Shown: positions 9,445 through 17,500, counted from the first letter of the stretch. The stretch: 64,000 nucleotides of DNA from Aestuariibaculum sediminum (GCF_014596945.1 NZ_JACVXB010000001.1:62001-126000); one strand, 5' to 3'. Translations and numbers: made by a program. The notes: generated by a model not told the origin, from the letters alone.

Positions 9445-10302
9445 ATGACAAAATATTCGATTAAACCGAGCCTGCTTGGCCTAACCTTTATATCCCTAAT
9501 TTTTAAAACCAACGCCCAAGAAACCGAAAGATACACCTCCAGCAACAAAGGAAAATTCTTTGTTAGTTGGGGTGGAAACAGAGAAAAATTCTCAAAATCC
9601 GATATTACCTTTGAAGGTGAAGACTATAATTTCACTATTAAAGACGCTACTGCCCACGATAAACCGAAAGGCTGGCACATCGATTATATAAATCCAACCA
9701 GAATTACAATTCCGCAAACCAATGTTAAAGTCGGTTATTTTATTTCTGAAAACTACACACTGTCCTTGGGTATAGACCATATGAAATACGTCATGGATCG
9801 TAACAGGGAGCGGGTACTTGATGGCTATATTGATTTGCCTTTATCTGAAGATGGCTCGCTATATAATGGCACATACAATAATGAAAGCTATTTTGTATCG
9901 GAAGACTTCCTAAAGTTTGAACATACCAATGGTTTAAATTATGTTTATGCCGAAATTGCACGTTTTGATGATATCTCTTCTTTTTTTGGAATAAATAATA
10001 CCGATAAATTTCAGATAAATCTCACCGAGGGTTTTGCTGCAGGTGCGCTCGTCCCTAAAACTAATACAACGCTGCTTCAAAAAGACCGTTACGATGAATT
10101 TCATTTATCGGGTTATGGTGTTTCTGCTACGGCAGGACTACATTTTTTGATACTAAAACACTTTTTTATCCAAACCGATTTAAGAGGTGGCTATATTAAT
10201 ATGCCAGATATCAGAACTACTAGTAATACTGCTGAAAGTGCTTCGCAGCATTTTATGTTTATTCAAAGTGTTATATCCATTGGCTGGATGTTTAAAATTT
10301 AA
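9445..10302 (+). CDS. Hypothetical exported outer-membrane beta-barrel protein
   Basis: The 285-residue protein starts with a signal peptide ending in KTNAQ-ET. The mature part has alternating hydrophobic and polar beta-strand patterns (for example TNVKVGYFISENYTLSLGID and YGVSATAGLHFLILKHFFIQ), and it ends with an amphipathic strand closing in SIGWMFKI. A C-terminal aromatic or hydrophobic residue and strand pattern like this are typical of outer-membrane barrels. I recognise no named family. It follows kdsA by 13 bases on the same strand, so it may be co-transcribed; a role in the envelope is plausible but not shown. Confidence 0.65.
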   Translation: MTKYSIKPSLLGLTFISLIFKTNAQETERYTSSNKGKFFVSWGGNREKFSKSDITFEGEDYNFTIKDATAHDKPKGWHIDYINPTRITIPQTNVKVGYFISENYTLSLGIDHMKYVMDRNRERVLDGYIDLPLSEDGSLYNGTYNNESYFVSEDFLKFEHTNGLNYVYAEIARFDDISSFFGINNTDKFQINLTEGFAAGALVPKTNTTLLQKDRYDEFHLSGYGVSATAGLHFLILKHFFIQTDLRGGYINMPDIRTTSNTAESASQHFMFIQSVISIGWMFKI

Positions 10303-10353
10303 ATGTTTTTAACGTTTAAACACAGATACGAGAGGTGGCATAAAATATATCTT

Positions 10354-10381
10354 CAACCTGAACTCGATTCGGGTTCTCATT
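10354..10381 (+). repeat. REP-like CAACCTGAA hairpin, copy 1
   Basis: AACCTGAA (10355-10362) and TTCGGGTT (10368-10375) form an 8-base stem with one G-T pair around a 5-base loop, followed by CTCATT. A near-identical element in the opposite orientation lies at 35977-36007. The element sits in the intergenic stretch between the outer membrane protein gene and the convergent DUF1801 gene. It could serve as a terminator or mRNA-stabilising hairpin, but the match to the distant copy marks it as a repeat. Confidence 0.55.
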
Positions 10382-10461
10382 AAAACTGATAAGGAATAAA
10401 ATGAGATTATGAAACGAGTTTTGAATGACATCTTTAATTATTTTTGAGAGTCCCTTTTTAT

Positions 10462-10839
10462 TTACAAAAACCAAGCTTTTTTGCTATCCTTCAATATTTT
10501 AGAAGCCACATGAAGTAATTTCACAAAATTATCATGATCTAAATCTTCTAAAGCTCTTAATTGAATAGACCGTACCTGTTTACGTTTATTATCATTTTTT
10601 AAAACAGGAAATTCCTTTTCCAACAAAACGCCCTGAACGAAAGCGACATCGACGTAATTTTTGCCTTTTAAAACATTTAAGTAAATCATAGGTTTTCCAT
10701 GACAATTGTAAAAAGGTATTTTGTAGCTGTAGCGCTCCTCTACCTCAGGTAAAGCATTGAAAATAATACCTCGAACATATAACATAATTGATTGATAGGG
10801 CTCCTTTTGATTTAAAAAATATTGGTCTACCAGTTTCAT
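10462..10839 (-). CDS. DUF1801 domain protein
   Basis: This 125-residue soluble protein has the pattern of the small DUF1801 (YdhG-like) domain: an N-terminal helix containing PYQSIMLYVRGIIFNALPEV, then YSYKIPFYNCHGKPMIYLN, then a strand KNYVDVAFVQG, and a long C-terminal helical part. Proteins of this fold are often annotated as iron-chaperone-like, but for most the function is unknown. It stands alone on the minus strand, divergent from the creD-associated unit. A related domain occurs in the protein at 60986-61624. Confidence 0.65.
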   Translation of the reverse strand: MKLVDQYFLNQKEPYQSIMLYVRGIIFNALPEVEERYSYKIPFYNCHGKPMIYLNVLKGKNYVDVAFVQGVLLEKEFPVLKNDNKRKQVRSIQLRALEDLDHDNFVKLLHVASKILKDSKKAWFL

Positions 10840-10908
10840 AAACTACGTAATTAAACAACAATTTAAACTTAATAAAAAAATATAAGGTAAAATTCAAATT
10901 AATTTATT

Positions 10909-10927
10909 TACTTTGCAATTCAAAGTA
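10909..10927. promoter_or_regulatory. Palindromic operator candidate O1 (TACTTTG-N5-CAAAGTA)
   Basis: TACTTTG (10909-10915) and CAAAGTA (10921-10927) form a perfect inverted repeat with a 5-base centre, ending eight bases before the ATG of the membrane protein at 10935. The left arm resembles a Bacteroidota -7 box, so a bound repressor would block the promoter. The same palindrome with the same spacing stands before creD at 11906-11926. The likely ligand is the winged-helix protein encoded at 11594. Confidence 0.65.
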
Positions 10928-10934
10928 CTTTAAT

Positions 10935-11549
10935 ATGGAATCAAGAGACTATCTAAAAGACATTAGCGAAATTAAAGATTTAATGAATAAATCGTCAAGA
11001 TTTATTTCTTTAAGCGGACTATCAGGTGTTATGGCTGGAATTTACGCTTTAATTGGCGCTGCTTATGCATATTGGTCAGTTTCTAACTCACATAGAGAAT
11101 ATCTAATATTAGACGGCCTAGTCTTCAAATTAATTTTGTTAGATTTATTTTTGGTAGCCTTATTTAGCGTACTTACAGCAATTTTTTTAACCACTCGAAA
11201 AGCAAAAAAAAATGGTGCTAAAGTATGGGATGCGTCATCAAAACGTTTACTTATCAACTTTTTAATTCCATTACTTAGTGGCGGCCTTTATATCCTAATC
11301 ATTTTAGGGAATCAAAAATATGGTCAAACTGGAGCTTTAATGCTTATTTTTTATGGTTTAGCCTTAATAAATGCTTCAAAATACAGTATTGGTGATATAA
11401 AATACTTAGGTTTTATTGAAATTATTTTAGGCTTAATAAGCGCTTTACTTCCTGGCTACGGATTTTGGTTTTGGGTTCTGGGTTTTGGACTTATGCATAT
11501 CATTTATGGTACTTGGATGCATTTTAAGTATGACAAAGCCAAGTATTAA
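10935..11549 (+). CDS. Hypothetical membrane protein of the creD-associated unit
   Basis: The 204-residue protein has a soluble N-terminal stretch of about 20 residues (KDISEIKDLMNKSSRF) and then about six membrane segments ending near residue 195. It has no motif that I can assign to an enzyme or transporter. Its neighbours are a small winged-helix regulator 44 bases downstream and a CreD-like gene after that, and similar palindromes precede this gene and creD. The set therefore looks like a regulated envelope-response unit. The ATG start lies directly downstream of operator candidate O1. The function is unknown. Confidence 0.6.
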   Translation: MESRDYLKDISEIKDLMNKSSRFISLSGLSGVMAGIYALIGAAYAYWSVSNSHREYLILDGLVFKLILLDLFLVALFSVLTAIFLTTRKAKKNGAKVWDASSKRLLINFLIPLLSGGLYILIILGNQKYGQTGALMLIFYGLALINASKYSIGDIKYLGFIEIILGLISALLPGYGFWFWVLGFGLMHIIYGTWMHFKYDKAKY

Positions 11550-11562
11550 ATTAAAAATCATG

Positions 11563-11581
11563 AACTTTGAAACACAAAACA
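11563..11581. promoter_or_regulatory. Degenerate operator candidate O2
   Basis: AACTTTG (11563-11569), five bases, and CAAAACA (11575-11581) keep the arm order and spacing of O1 and O3, with one mismatch in the left arm and two in the right. It lies 12 bases before the start of the regulator gene at 11594. It may be a weak autoregulatory site or chance in AT-rich DNA. Confidence 0.3.
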
Positions 11582-11593
11582 TAAAAGATTAAT

Positions 11594-11887
11594 TTGAGCA
11601 TTATACACAACATAAATAAAGTTTTCGATCATCGTATTCGTTTAGGTATCATGTCTATTCTTATGGTTAACGAGTACGCAGATTTTAACACGCTTAAAGA
11701 GTTGTTAGGTGCCACAGATGGCAATTTGGCAAGCCACACCAAAGCCCTTGAAAAAGCCGAATACATTACCGTTGAAAAACAATTCATTGGACGAAAACCT
11801 AATACCAGATACAGTACAACCAAACTGGGCGAAGCAGAATTTAAAAAGCATATTGAAGCTCTTGAAAAATTAATACATAAACAATAA
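11594..11887 (+). CDS. Small winged-helix transcriptional regulator
   Basis: The 97-residue protein is a single winged helix-turn-helix domain. The N-terminal helix VFDHRIRLGIMSILMV is followed by DFNTLKELLGATDGNLASHT, the helix-turn-helix with its recognition helix, and then by a wing with GRKPNTRYSTTKLGEAEF. It resembles the MarR/PadR-like winged-helix proteins often found before membrane-protein genes in Flavobacteria. The start is a TTG at 11594, chosen because the next ATG would remove the first helix. Neighbouring palindromes (10909, 11563, 11906) suggest that it represses its own unit, as a dimer. Confidence 0.75.
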   Translation: MSIIHNINKVFDHRIRLGIMSILMVNEYADFNTLKELLGATDGNLASHTKALEKAEYITVEKQFIGRKPNTRYSTTKLGEAEFKKHIEALEKLIHKQ

Positions 11888-11905
11888 CACTATTTTTTTA
11901 TCATC

Positions 11906-11926
11906 GTACTTTGTTTTTCAAAGTAC
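11906..11926. promoter_or_regulatory. Palindromic operator candidate O3 (GTACTTTG-N5-CAAAGTAC)
   Basis: GTACTTTG (11906-11913) and CAAAGTAC (11919-11926) form a perfect 8-base inverted repeat around TTTTT, ending 16 bases before the creD ATG. It is the longest and best of the three related palindromes in this unit. A terminator is less likely because no T-run follows the right arm. Confidence 0.7.
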
Positions 11927-11942
11927 TTTTAAAACTTATATT

Positions 11943-13305
11943 ATGGAACTTAAACAACAAAACAAATTCAGCAATTGGTTAAAAACCTCAATTACCGCAA
12001 GAATGCTCATGGTTGGCTTTTTAGTCATCATTTTATTAATTCCGCTATCGTACATTAACAGCTTAATTACCGAGCGCACCTACAGACAACAAGATGTTGT
12101 AAACGATATAAATTCTAAATGGGGAAACCATGTTTTGGTATATGGTCCGATTCTAAAATTACCCTATAAAACCTATACCGAAACCTCAACATTTAATCAA
12201 GACACTAAAACTTATTTAACCGAAACACAAACCCACACAAAATATGTCTATATTTTTCCAGAAAACCTAAATACCGCGGCTTCGGTAGACTCTAAAACCT
12301 TGAACCGAGGAAATTTTGAATCGGCTGTATTTACAACAAAAATGAATTTTTCAGGACATTACAGCCCCATAGACTTATCATTAAAAGACATAAAAAAACG
12401 AAGATATTATTTGGGATAAAGCCAGTATTCTCGTTCAAACCTCAAATTTAAAAGGCATAAAAAACGAAATGTTTATAAAACTAAACGATGCCAATTACAG
12501 TTTTGAAACCAATTTTTCAGAAAACTCACGAAAAGATCCCCTCGACGAACTCGAATCAGGCTTCATAAAAAACTTAGATACCACAAAAAAAAATAACATA
12601 ACGTTTAATTTCGATATGACGTTTAACGGCAGCCGAGAAATTAAATTAATACCCATTGGCAAAACCACAACCATGCATATGAAATCCAACTGGGCAGACC
12701 CTAGCTTTATTGGCAATTACCTGCCAAAAGACGAAACCAAAGAAATTAACAAGGAGGGCTTTAAAGCCGACTGGAAAGTGTTACACATTAACCGTGCATT
12801 TTCACAAGTCTATCTTAATAACATACCAAACCTAAACCAATTTGCCTTCGGAACAAAATTTATGGTTATGGTCGACGAATATCAAAAAAGCGAACGCTCT
12901 GCTAAATACGGCTTTTTAGTTATTGCGCTAACTTTTTTAATATTTTTTCTCATTCAAACCATGAGCAAAATAAACATCCATCCATTTCAATATTTAATGA
13001 TCGGGCTCGCCTTAACCATGTTCTACACCCTTTTGGTATCAATTTCAGAACATAGCAACTTTTTAAAAGCGTACCTAATTGCAGGTATTTCGGTGGTTGC
13101 TCTAATAACTCTCTATTCAAAATCCATTTTAAAAACTCTAAAATTCCCACTCTTAATTGGGGCGTCGTTAACGGCACTCTACACCTTTATTTACGTTATT
13201 ATTCAGCTAGAAAATTATGCGCTGCTTGTTGGTAGTGTTGGCCTGTTCTTAATTCTTGCCATCGTTATGTTTGTTTCCAGAAAAATAGACTGGAACAATG
13301 TCTAA
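11943..13305 (+). pseudogene. creD: CreD-like inner membrane protein, one-base frameshift in a poly-A run
   Basis: Two consecutive frames together encode a full CreD-type protein of about 453 residues. The first part (11943-12419) has an N-terminal membrane helix (ARMLMVGFLVIILLIPLSYI) and the periplasmic start of the domain. The second part (in the +1 frame from about 12400 to 13305) continues with EDIIWDKASILVQTSNLKGI, the rest of the periplasmic domain, and five to six C-terminal membrane helices. The frame changes in a run of seven A at 12392-12398; six A would join them as IKNEDIIWDK. CreD proteins are envelope proteins linked to stress or beta-lactam response in other bacteria. The break may be a sequencing error, a real mutation, slippage or phase variation. 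The codons on both sides are well preserved. Confidence 0.85.
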
Positions 13306-13320
13306 TTAATCTCAATTTGA

Positions 13321-13462
13321 GCGTTACCCCGAAACCTTTCGGGGTCGCGCTTTATTCGTAGCTTTTTCATTTTTAAATTAATGGACTCATGAATAAAATA
13401 TTTCACTACGCGCTGCCTTCCTTTGGTCGGCGAGTTTAAACAAACCGTTCAATCGCTAACGC
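13321..13462 (+). repeat. Dispersed GCGTTA...TAACGC repeat, copy A (diverged centre)
   Basis: The element begins GCGTTACC, continues with a hairpin CCCCGAAA-CC-TTTCGGGG (13327-13344) and TCGCGCTTT, and ends with GTTCAATCGCTAACGC. The end hexamers are inverted repeats of each other. The centre differs from the two other copies (16969-17043 and 34199-34294). An ORF extension upstream of the gene at 13471 runs through this repeat and should not be taken as coding. It follows the creD stop codon by 15 bases. Confidence 0.6.
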
Positions 13463-13470
13463 AAACACTC

Positions 13471-13776
13471 ATGAAACATTTAACAAATATTAGCAAACTT
13501 GTTGCCTTACTTAGTTTTGTTTTTGGCACCCTATTGCTATCTACTTATTTATATTTTGGTCGGTCAGAACAATTACTCTTTATTGGGCTAAAATATGTCT
13601 TATTAGCAATTGCAATTAATAGCATTCTGCTTTTCGCTAACCTACTAGCAACTATTCCTGCATCGAGTAACAGATTAGAACACCTTAAAACCTGCGGCAT
13701 CATTCTCTTAAATATTCCAATCGCTTGCCTATACATTTACATTGTAATTCAATTTAAAATAACCCCTAATTTTTAA
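13471..13776 (+). CDS. Hypothetical three-helix membrane protein
   Basis: The 101-residue protein has three hydrophobic segments (about residues 8-25, 33-55 and 73-96) and no motif that I recognise. The frame can be extended upstream to 13423, but that part lies in the dispersed repeat, so the ATG at 13471 (MKHLTNISKL) is preferred. The next two genes follow after three and five bases, which makes a probable operon of three small membrane proteins. The function is unknown. Confidence 0.55.
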   Translation: MKHLTNISKLVALLSFVFGTLLLSTYLYFGRSEQLLFIGLKYVLLAIAINSILLFANLLATIPASSNRLEHLKTCGIILLNIPIACLYIYIVIQFKITPNF

Positions 13777-13779
13777 TAA

Positions 13780-14145
13780 ATGAAAGTAAGCTTTAATAAA
13801 ACTTATTTTGTACTAGCCACTACTCTACTTGTTGTAGAAATAGCAATCGCCCTATTTTTAAAAACTGGGTTTATCCGCCATACGTTTGGCGATTATTTGG
13901 TAGTAATCTTAATATACTGTAGTATTAAAACCATAGTAAACGCAAAACCAATAAAAACGGCTATTACCACACTAATCTTTGCATTTATCGTTGAACTTTT
14001 ACAGCTAACACCATTGTTAGAATTTTTAAATCTTCAAAATAATACACTAGCAAAAATCATAGTAGGAACCACTTTCAATATATCCGATTTAGGCGCTTAT
14101 GTCTTGGGCATAATTACAGTAATCATCATCGAAAAAACATCATAA
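13780..14145 (+). CDS. DUF2809 family membrane protein
   Basis: The 121-residue protein has four membrane segments. The conserved loop GFIRHTFGDYLVVILIYC near residues 30-47 and the acidic segment FIVELLQLTPLLEFL near 70-84 match the DUF2809 family, small membrane proteins common in Flavobacteria and Firmicutes. Their role is not established. It lies three bases after the gene at 13471 and five bases before a DUF1361 gene, so the three are probably translated from one mRNA. Confidence 0.7.
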   Translation: MKVSFNKTYFVLATTLLVVEIAIALFLKTGFIRHTFGDYLVVILIYCSIKTIVNAKPIKTAITTLIFAFIVELLQLTPLLEFLNLQNNTLAKIIVGTTFNISDLGAYVLGIITVIIIEKTS

Positions 14146-14150
14146 AAACC

Positions 14151-14810
14151 ATGGAAACTATAAAACAACATATCTTTTACAGGTTTAAAACTTACTTTGT
14201 TTTAAGCATGTCTTTTACCTTGAGTATAATTCTTTTAATGATAAGAATGAAACTAAACCTTTCATTTTTTTACCTCTTTCTTGTTTGGAACTTGTTTTTG
14301 GCTGTTATTCCGTTTGTAATAACATCATACTTATTAACCAAGCCTAATTTGAACCGCATTGTATTTTACATATCATTTTGCCTTTGGTTAGCCTTTTTGC
14401 CCAATGCACCATACATCATTACCGACTTTTTACATCTGCGATTAGGTAACCTCAATTTACTTTGGTTGGATGTTTTAATGCTTTCATCGTTTTCTTTAAA
14501 CGGTCTTTTACTTTTTGTTTTATCGGTTAACGATATGGAAACACTTCTCTCGAAGCATTTTAGAAAAAAAATAGCTTCCTGCATTATAGCCATTACTTTC
14601 CCTTTAACCGCTTTCGGTATGTATCTCGGACGGTTTTTAAGATATAATTCATGGGAAATTATTCAGTACCCAACTGCATTGTTTGAAGACATTTTTGATA
14701 CTATTTCAAACCCCGATTTACATATTGACGCCTGGTTATTTACTTTGCTATTTGGGTTGTTTTTAAGTGCTTTATACCGATTACATTCCTTGTTTTACAA
14801 ATCGAATTAA
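14151..14810 (+). CDS. DUF1361 family membrane protein
   Basis: The 219-residue protein has about six to seven membrane segments. The hallmark of the DUF1361 family, WLAFLPNAPYIITDFLHL, is present near residues 79-96 and is followed by a helix WLDVLMLSSFSLNGLLLFVL. The function of the family is unknown. It is the last gene of the three-gene run of small membrane proteins and converges with the SDR gene at 14815, with only four bases between the two stop codons. Confidence 0.75.
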   Translation: METIKQHIFYRFKTYFVLSMSFTLSIILLMIRMKLNLSFFYLFLVWNLFLAVIPFVITSYLLTKPNLNRIVFYISFCLWLAFLPNAPYIITDFLHLRLGNLNLLWLDVLMLSSFSLNGLLLFVLSVNDMETLLSKHFRKKIASCIIAITFPLTAFGMYLGRFLRYNSWEIIQYPTALFEDIFDTISNPDLHIDAWLFTLLFGLFLSALYRLHSLFYKSN

Positions 14811-14814
14811 GCGA

Positions 14815-15600
14815 TTAAACTGTTTCACGATTTTTTTCCTGAATTCGTCTAACAATAGAGGTTGCGGTACGTCTTGAAACAAACCTAGGAATGACTGCTA
14901 AAAACTTATTAAAGCGCCCCGGTATTGCATAACTTTTACCTCTAAGCATGGCCTTATAGCCATAGGCTGCTACTTGTTTTGCGCATCCCATATTAAATGA
15001 AATTTTGTTTTCGCTTGAATCAGCTGATACAGTTTCCTGAAAGCCTGTTTTTGTTGGTCCTGGGCATAATGCCGTTACCGTAACCCCTGTACCTTTAAGC
15101 TCATTTGCAATGGCCTCGGAAAACGATAATATATAGCTTTTGGAAGCGTAGTAAATAGACATTAAAGGACCTGGTTGGAATGCTGCTAATGACGATACAT
15201 TTAATATTTTTCCTGAACCCTGTTTTACCATCCCTTCGAGTATTAATTTAGTTAAATGTGTTGTGGTTAAAATATGTACATGAAGCATATCCAATTCTCG
15301 CTTCCAGTCGGTATCTACAAATAAACCAAAAAGACCAAAACCCGCATTATTAATTAGAACATCAACGGTAACACCTCCAATATCCAGCATAATTTCACTG
15401 GCGACATCTATTTTACTTAAATCCTTAACAAGAATATCCACCTTGTTTCCGTAGGTTTCCTTAATATGCTTTTGAGTACATTTTAAATTTTCTTCATGGA
15501 TATCTATTAAGATTAAATCGTAGTGATCATTTGCTAAAAGCAAAGCAATTTCATATCCCAGACCAGATGCGGCACCTGTTATTAATGCAGTTTTTGTCAT
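14815..15600 (-). CDS. Short-chain dehydrogenase/reductase (SDR family)
   Basis: The 261-residue protein is a classical SDR oxidoreductase. The N-terminal cofactor loop is TGAASGLGYEIA (residues 7-18), the NNAGFG motif follows near residue 85, and the catalytic set is formed by LNVSSLAAF and YYASK (Ser, Tyr and Lys). The segment CPGPTKTGF is typical after the active site. The acidic residue at the end of the second strand (LIDIHEEN) suggests NAD preference. The substrate cannot be predicted. It lies 39 bases after the dehydrogenase gene at 15640 on the same strand. Confidence 0.85.
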   Translation of the reverse strand: MTKTALITGAASGLGYEIALLLANDHYDLILIDIHEENLKCTQKHIKETYGNKVDILVKDLSKIDVASEIMLDIGGVTVDVLINNAGFGLFGLFVDTDWKRELDMLHVHILTTTHLTKLILEGMVKQGSGKILNVSSLAAFQPGPLMSIYYASKSYILSFSEAIANELKGTGVTVTALCPGPTKTGFQETVSADSSENKISFNMGCAKQVAAYGYKAMLRGKSYAIPGRFNKFLAVIPRFVSRRTATSIVRRIQEKNRETV

Positions 15601-15639
15601 AATTTTTTTAATGATATTTGGGGCTTTAAAGGGCTAAAA

Positions 15640-16851
15640 CTAATGTTTTCCATCCACATAATCCTGCAAATATGAAAAACGTTGGGTTAATTTCCCATGT
15701 TCTGTCATTTTTGCACGTTCTAACACCCCGTCTTTATCGTTATTAAAAAAAGCAGGTATTACATGTTTTAAAAACATATCCCCAAAACCTTCACTAGCAT
15801 CTTTAGGTAATTCGCAAGGTAAATTATCGACCGCCATTACGGCAATGGCATTAGGGTTTGTAAAATCGGTTTCCGATTCGGTTAGTGGGTCGTAACCATA
15901 AATTGGGTCTGCAATGGTTGAAGCCCTAAGTGTTGTTGCAACCGGCCCGTCGACATCGCAACTAATATCGGCCACTACTTTTATCTTAAAATCTTTAGTT
16001 TTAACGTCTTCTCGGGTATATAAAAACGGTGCACCATCGCCATAAAAGTGCCCTGCGATATAAAAGTCGGTTACCTTGGCGAAACGCATAAAATCTGATT
16101 GATACTGTTCAGGATGATCAAAAAAGTCAAAATTATCTAATATTTTCCCATCGTTTCGTTTATTATAATCCAAAACATCTATTTTACAATATATTGGCTC
16201 ATTGAAACTTTTATTTAGATACTCGTTGACGGTCACCTGCTTAAGCTGCATAGCATTAAGCATTTCCTGAGCACCAGCAGCTACCTTACCACTTCCTGTT
16301 AATAAAATTTTAATGTTTGGAATTTTTAAGGTTTTTAATTGCTGAATCAATTCTTTCTGTCCTGATAAAGTTCCCGCCTTGGGTAAATGCCAACAATTAT
16401 ACTTGAGTCCCCAAGTTCTAAAACCATTATAAGCCCCCACGATACCGGCATACTTTCCAAAACCTATGAGGCGAAAACCTTTTTCATTCACTATCGTTTC
16501 ATGATCGTAAAGTTCGATGTTCTTTTCTAAAATGGCCTTTAGTAACATTCTGTTATAGGGCTGCTTTTTTATGGTATGGGAAAAGAAAAAATATTTTTTA
16601 TTCGGAATTAATGCTGAAATAGGCACTTCTTTTACACCTAATAGCACATCACAATCTGATACATTCTTTGTAACTTCGAAACCTTTTTCCTCATATTCTT
16701 TATCTGAAAACACTCGTATATTTGAAGACTCTACTTTAAACATCGCTTCAGGAAATTCCCCTTGTACTTCCACTAATTTGTTAGGTGAAAAAACGACACG
16801 TCGGTCGGGTGGATTTTTTCGTTCTTTAATTATAGCAAAGGTTACAGACAT
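15640..16851 (-). CDS. NAD(P)-dependent dehydrogenase, alanine dehydrogenase/saccharopine dehydrogenase-like
   Basis: The 403-residue protein begins with an alanine dehydrogenase/PNT-type N-terminal domain (KERKNPPDRRVVFSP, then DCDVLLGVKEVP and YFFFSHTIKKQPYN). Next come the segment EKGFRLIGFGKYAGIVGAYN and a Rossmann part with ILLTGSGKVAAGAQEML. This arrangement is like lysine-forming saccharopine dehydrogenases or the lysine-ketoglutarate reductase part of the bifunctional enzymes. In Flavobacteria such genes are usually annotated only as NAD(P)-dependent oxidoreductase. A role in lysine degradation is possible. It may share a transcript with the SDR gene downstream. Confidence 0.75.
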   Translation of the reverse strand: MSVTFAIIKERKNPPDRRVVFSPNKLVEVQGEFPEAMFKVESSNIRVFSDKEYEEKGFEVTKNVSDCDVLLGVKEVPISALIPNKKYFFFSHTIKKQPYNRMLLKAILEKNIELYDHETIVNEKGFRLIGFGKYAGIVGAYNGFRTWGLKYNCWHLPKAGTLSGQKELIQQLKTLKIPNIKILLTGSGKVAAGAQEMLNAMQLKQVTVNEYLNKSFNEPIYCKIDVLDYNKRNDGKILDNFDFFDHPEQYQSDFMRFAKVTDFYIAGHFYGDGAPFLYTREDVKTKDFKIKVVADISCDVDGPVATTLRASTIADPIYGYDPLTESETDFTNPNAIAVMAVDNLPCELPKDASEGFGDMFLKHVIPAFFNNDKDGVLERAKMTEHGKLTQRFSYLQDYVDGKH

Positions 16852-16934
16852 AAAGACTATTGATTTTATTAGAGAATAAGTTTAGTTGAGAATAAAATTG
16901 GAATAATTCTTGCTCTAAAATAGTTGGATTATTA

Positions 16935-16962
16935 TTGATTTACAAACTTTTTAATACCTTTG
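16935..16962 (+). promoter_or_regulatory. Predicted tmRNA promoter
   Basis: TTG at 16935-16937 and TACCTTTG at 16955-16962 are separated by 17 bases and match the Bacteroidota -33/-7 consensus well. Transcription would start near 16968, at the edge of the dispersed repeat and about 97 bases before the mature tmRNA end. I see no better box closer to the tmRNA gene. Confidence 0.6.
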
Positions 16963-16968
16963 CTGCCC

Positions 16969-17043
16969 GCGTTAAGGATTGAGGCCTTGTTGAAGCTCCT
17001 TGCAAAGAGCGACTGCCGAAAGCCTGCCCCGAAAGGGTAACGC
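16969..17043 (-). repeat. Dispersed GCGTTA...TAACGC repeat, copy B
   Basis: Read on the minus strand, this 75-base element starts GCGTTACCCTTTCGGGG, continues GGCTTTCGGCAGTCGCTCTT and ends TCAATCCTTAACGC. It matches copy C at 34199-34294 at both ends and across the central TTTCG-AGTCGCT and CAACAA parts. It lies between the predicted promoter and the tmRNA gene and so would be part of the precursor transcript. Confidence 0.75.
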
Positions 17044-17064
17044 CAAACTTAATAAATTAATACT

Positions 17065-17456
17065 GGGGTCGACTGGTTTTGACAGCGAGATTAATTGAAC
17101 GGTAAGCACGTCGTGTAATGATTTTGAAACACGTAAAAGGCTAAATCGAACTTTAAACGGCGAGAATAACTACGCTTTAGCTGCTTAATCTGAATTATAG
17201 TAAGATTGCCTAGGTACACAAGGTGTACAAGCTAAATGTCTCCGGAAAGCCTTGGTTAACGGCGTTCCTTTTAGAGGCATCGTAAATGTTAACATAGATG
17301 GAGTACTGCTTTGATGCTCTTTCGAAATTTAAGAAGCTAAGCTTGTAAGTAGGTTGTCTTTAACCAGCTTCTAGTCGAAAAACCAAGAAAAGAATAAACG
17401 TGTAGAAAGCCCTTTGGTTACTTGTTTGGACGAGAGTTCGATTCTCTCCGACTCCA
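17065..17456 (+). ncRNA. ssrA: tmRNA (transfer-messenger RNA)
   Basis: The 5' end GGGGTCGACTGGTTTTGACA and the 3' end with GAGTTCGATTCTC and CGACTCCA form the tRNA-like domain: GGGGTCG (17065-17071) pairs with CGACTCC (17449-17455), and the T-arm loop TTCGATT is present. The tag frame is GGC-GAG-AAT-AAC-TAC-GCT-TTA-GCT-GCT-TAA at 17159-17188, giving GENNYALAA after the charged alanine. tmRNA with SmpB frees stalled ribosomes and marks the unfinished protein for proteolysis. CCA does not appear to be encoded after the discriminator A. The length of about 392 bases is normal. Confidence 0.96.
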
Positions 17457-17459
17457 CAA

Positions 17460-17500
17460 AAAACCCTCAAAATACGTTTGTTTTTGAGGGTTTTATTTTT
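17460..17500 (+). terminator. Intrinsic terminator of tmRNA
   Basis: AAAACCCTCAAAA (17460-17472) pairs with TTTTGAGGGTTTT (17482-17494), followed by ATTTTT. It lies a few bases after the tmRNA 3' end. Confidence 0.85.

Noticed and set aside
12495-13177. ORFs on the minus strand opposite creD
   Set aside because: The plus strand codes the C-terminal half of CreD in a conserved manner, so these frames are shadows. They do not explain the frameshift.
13423-13470. N-terminal extension of the small membrane protein gene at 13471
   Set aside because: The extension runs through the dispersed repeat and adds a polar segment, while the ATG at 13471 gives a natural start.
17065-17500. tmRNA 3' end as an attachment site of an integrated element
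   Set aside because: No integrase gene and no second copy of the 3' end are found in the window; the downstream genes are ordinary.
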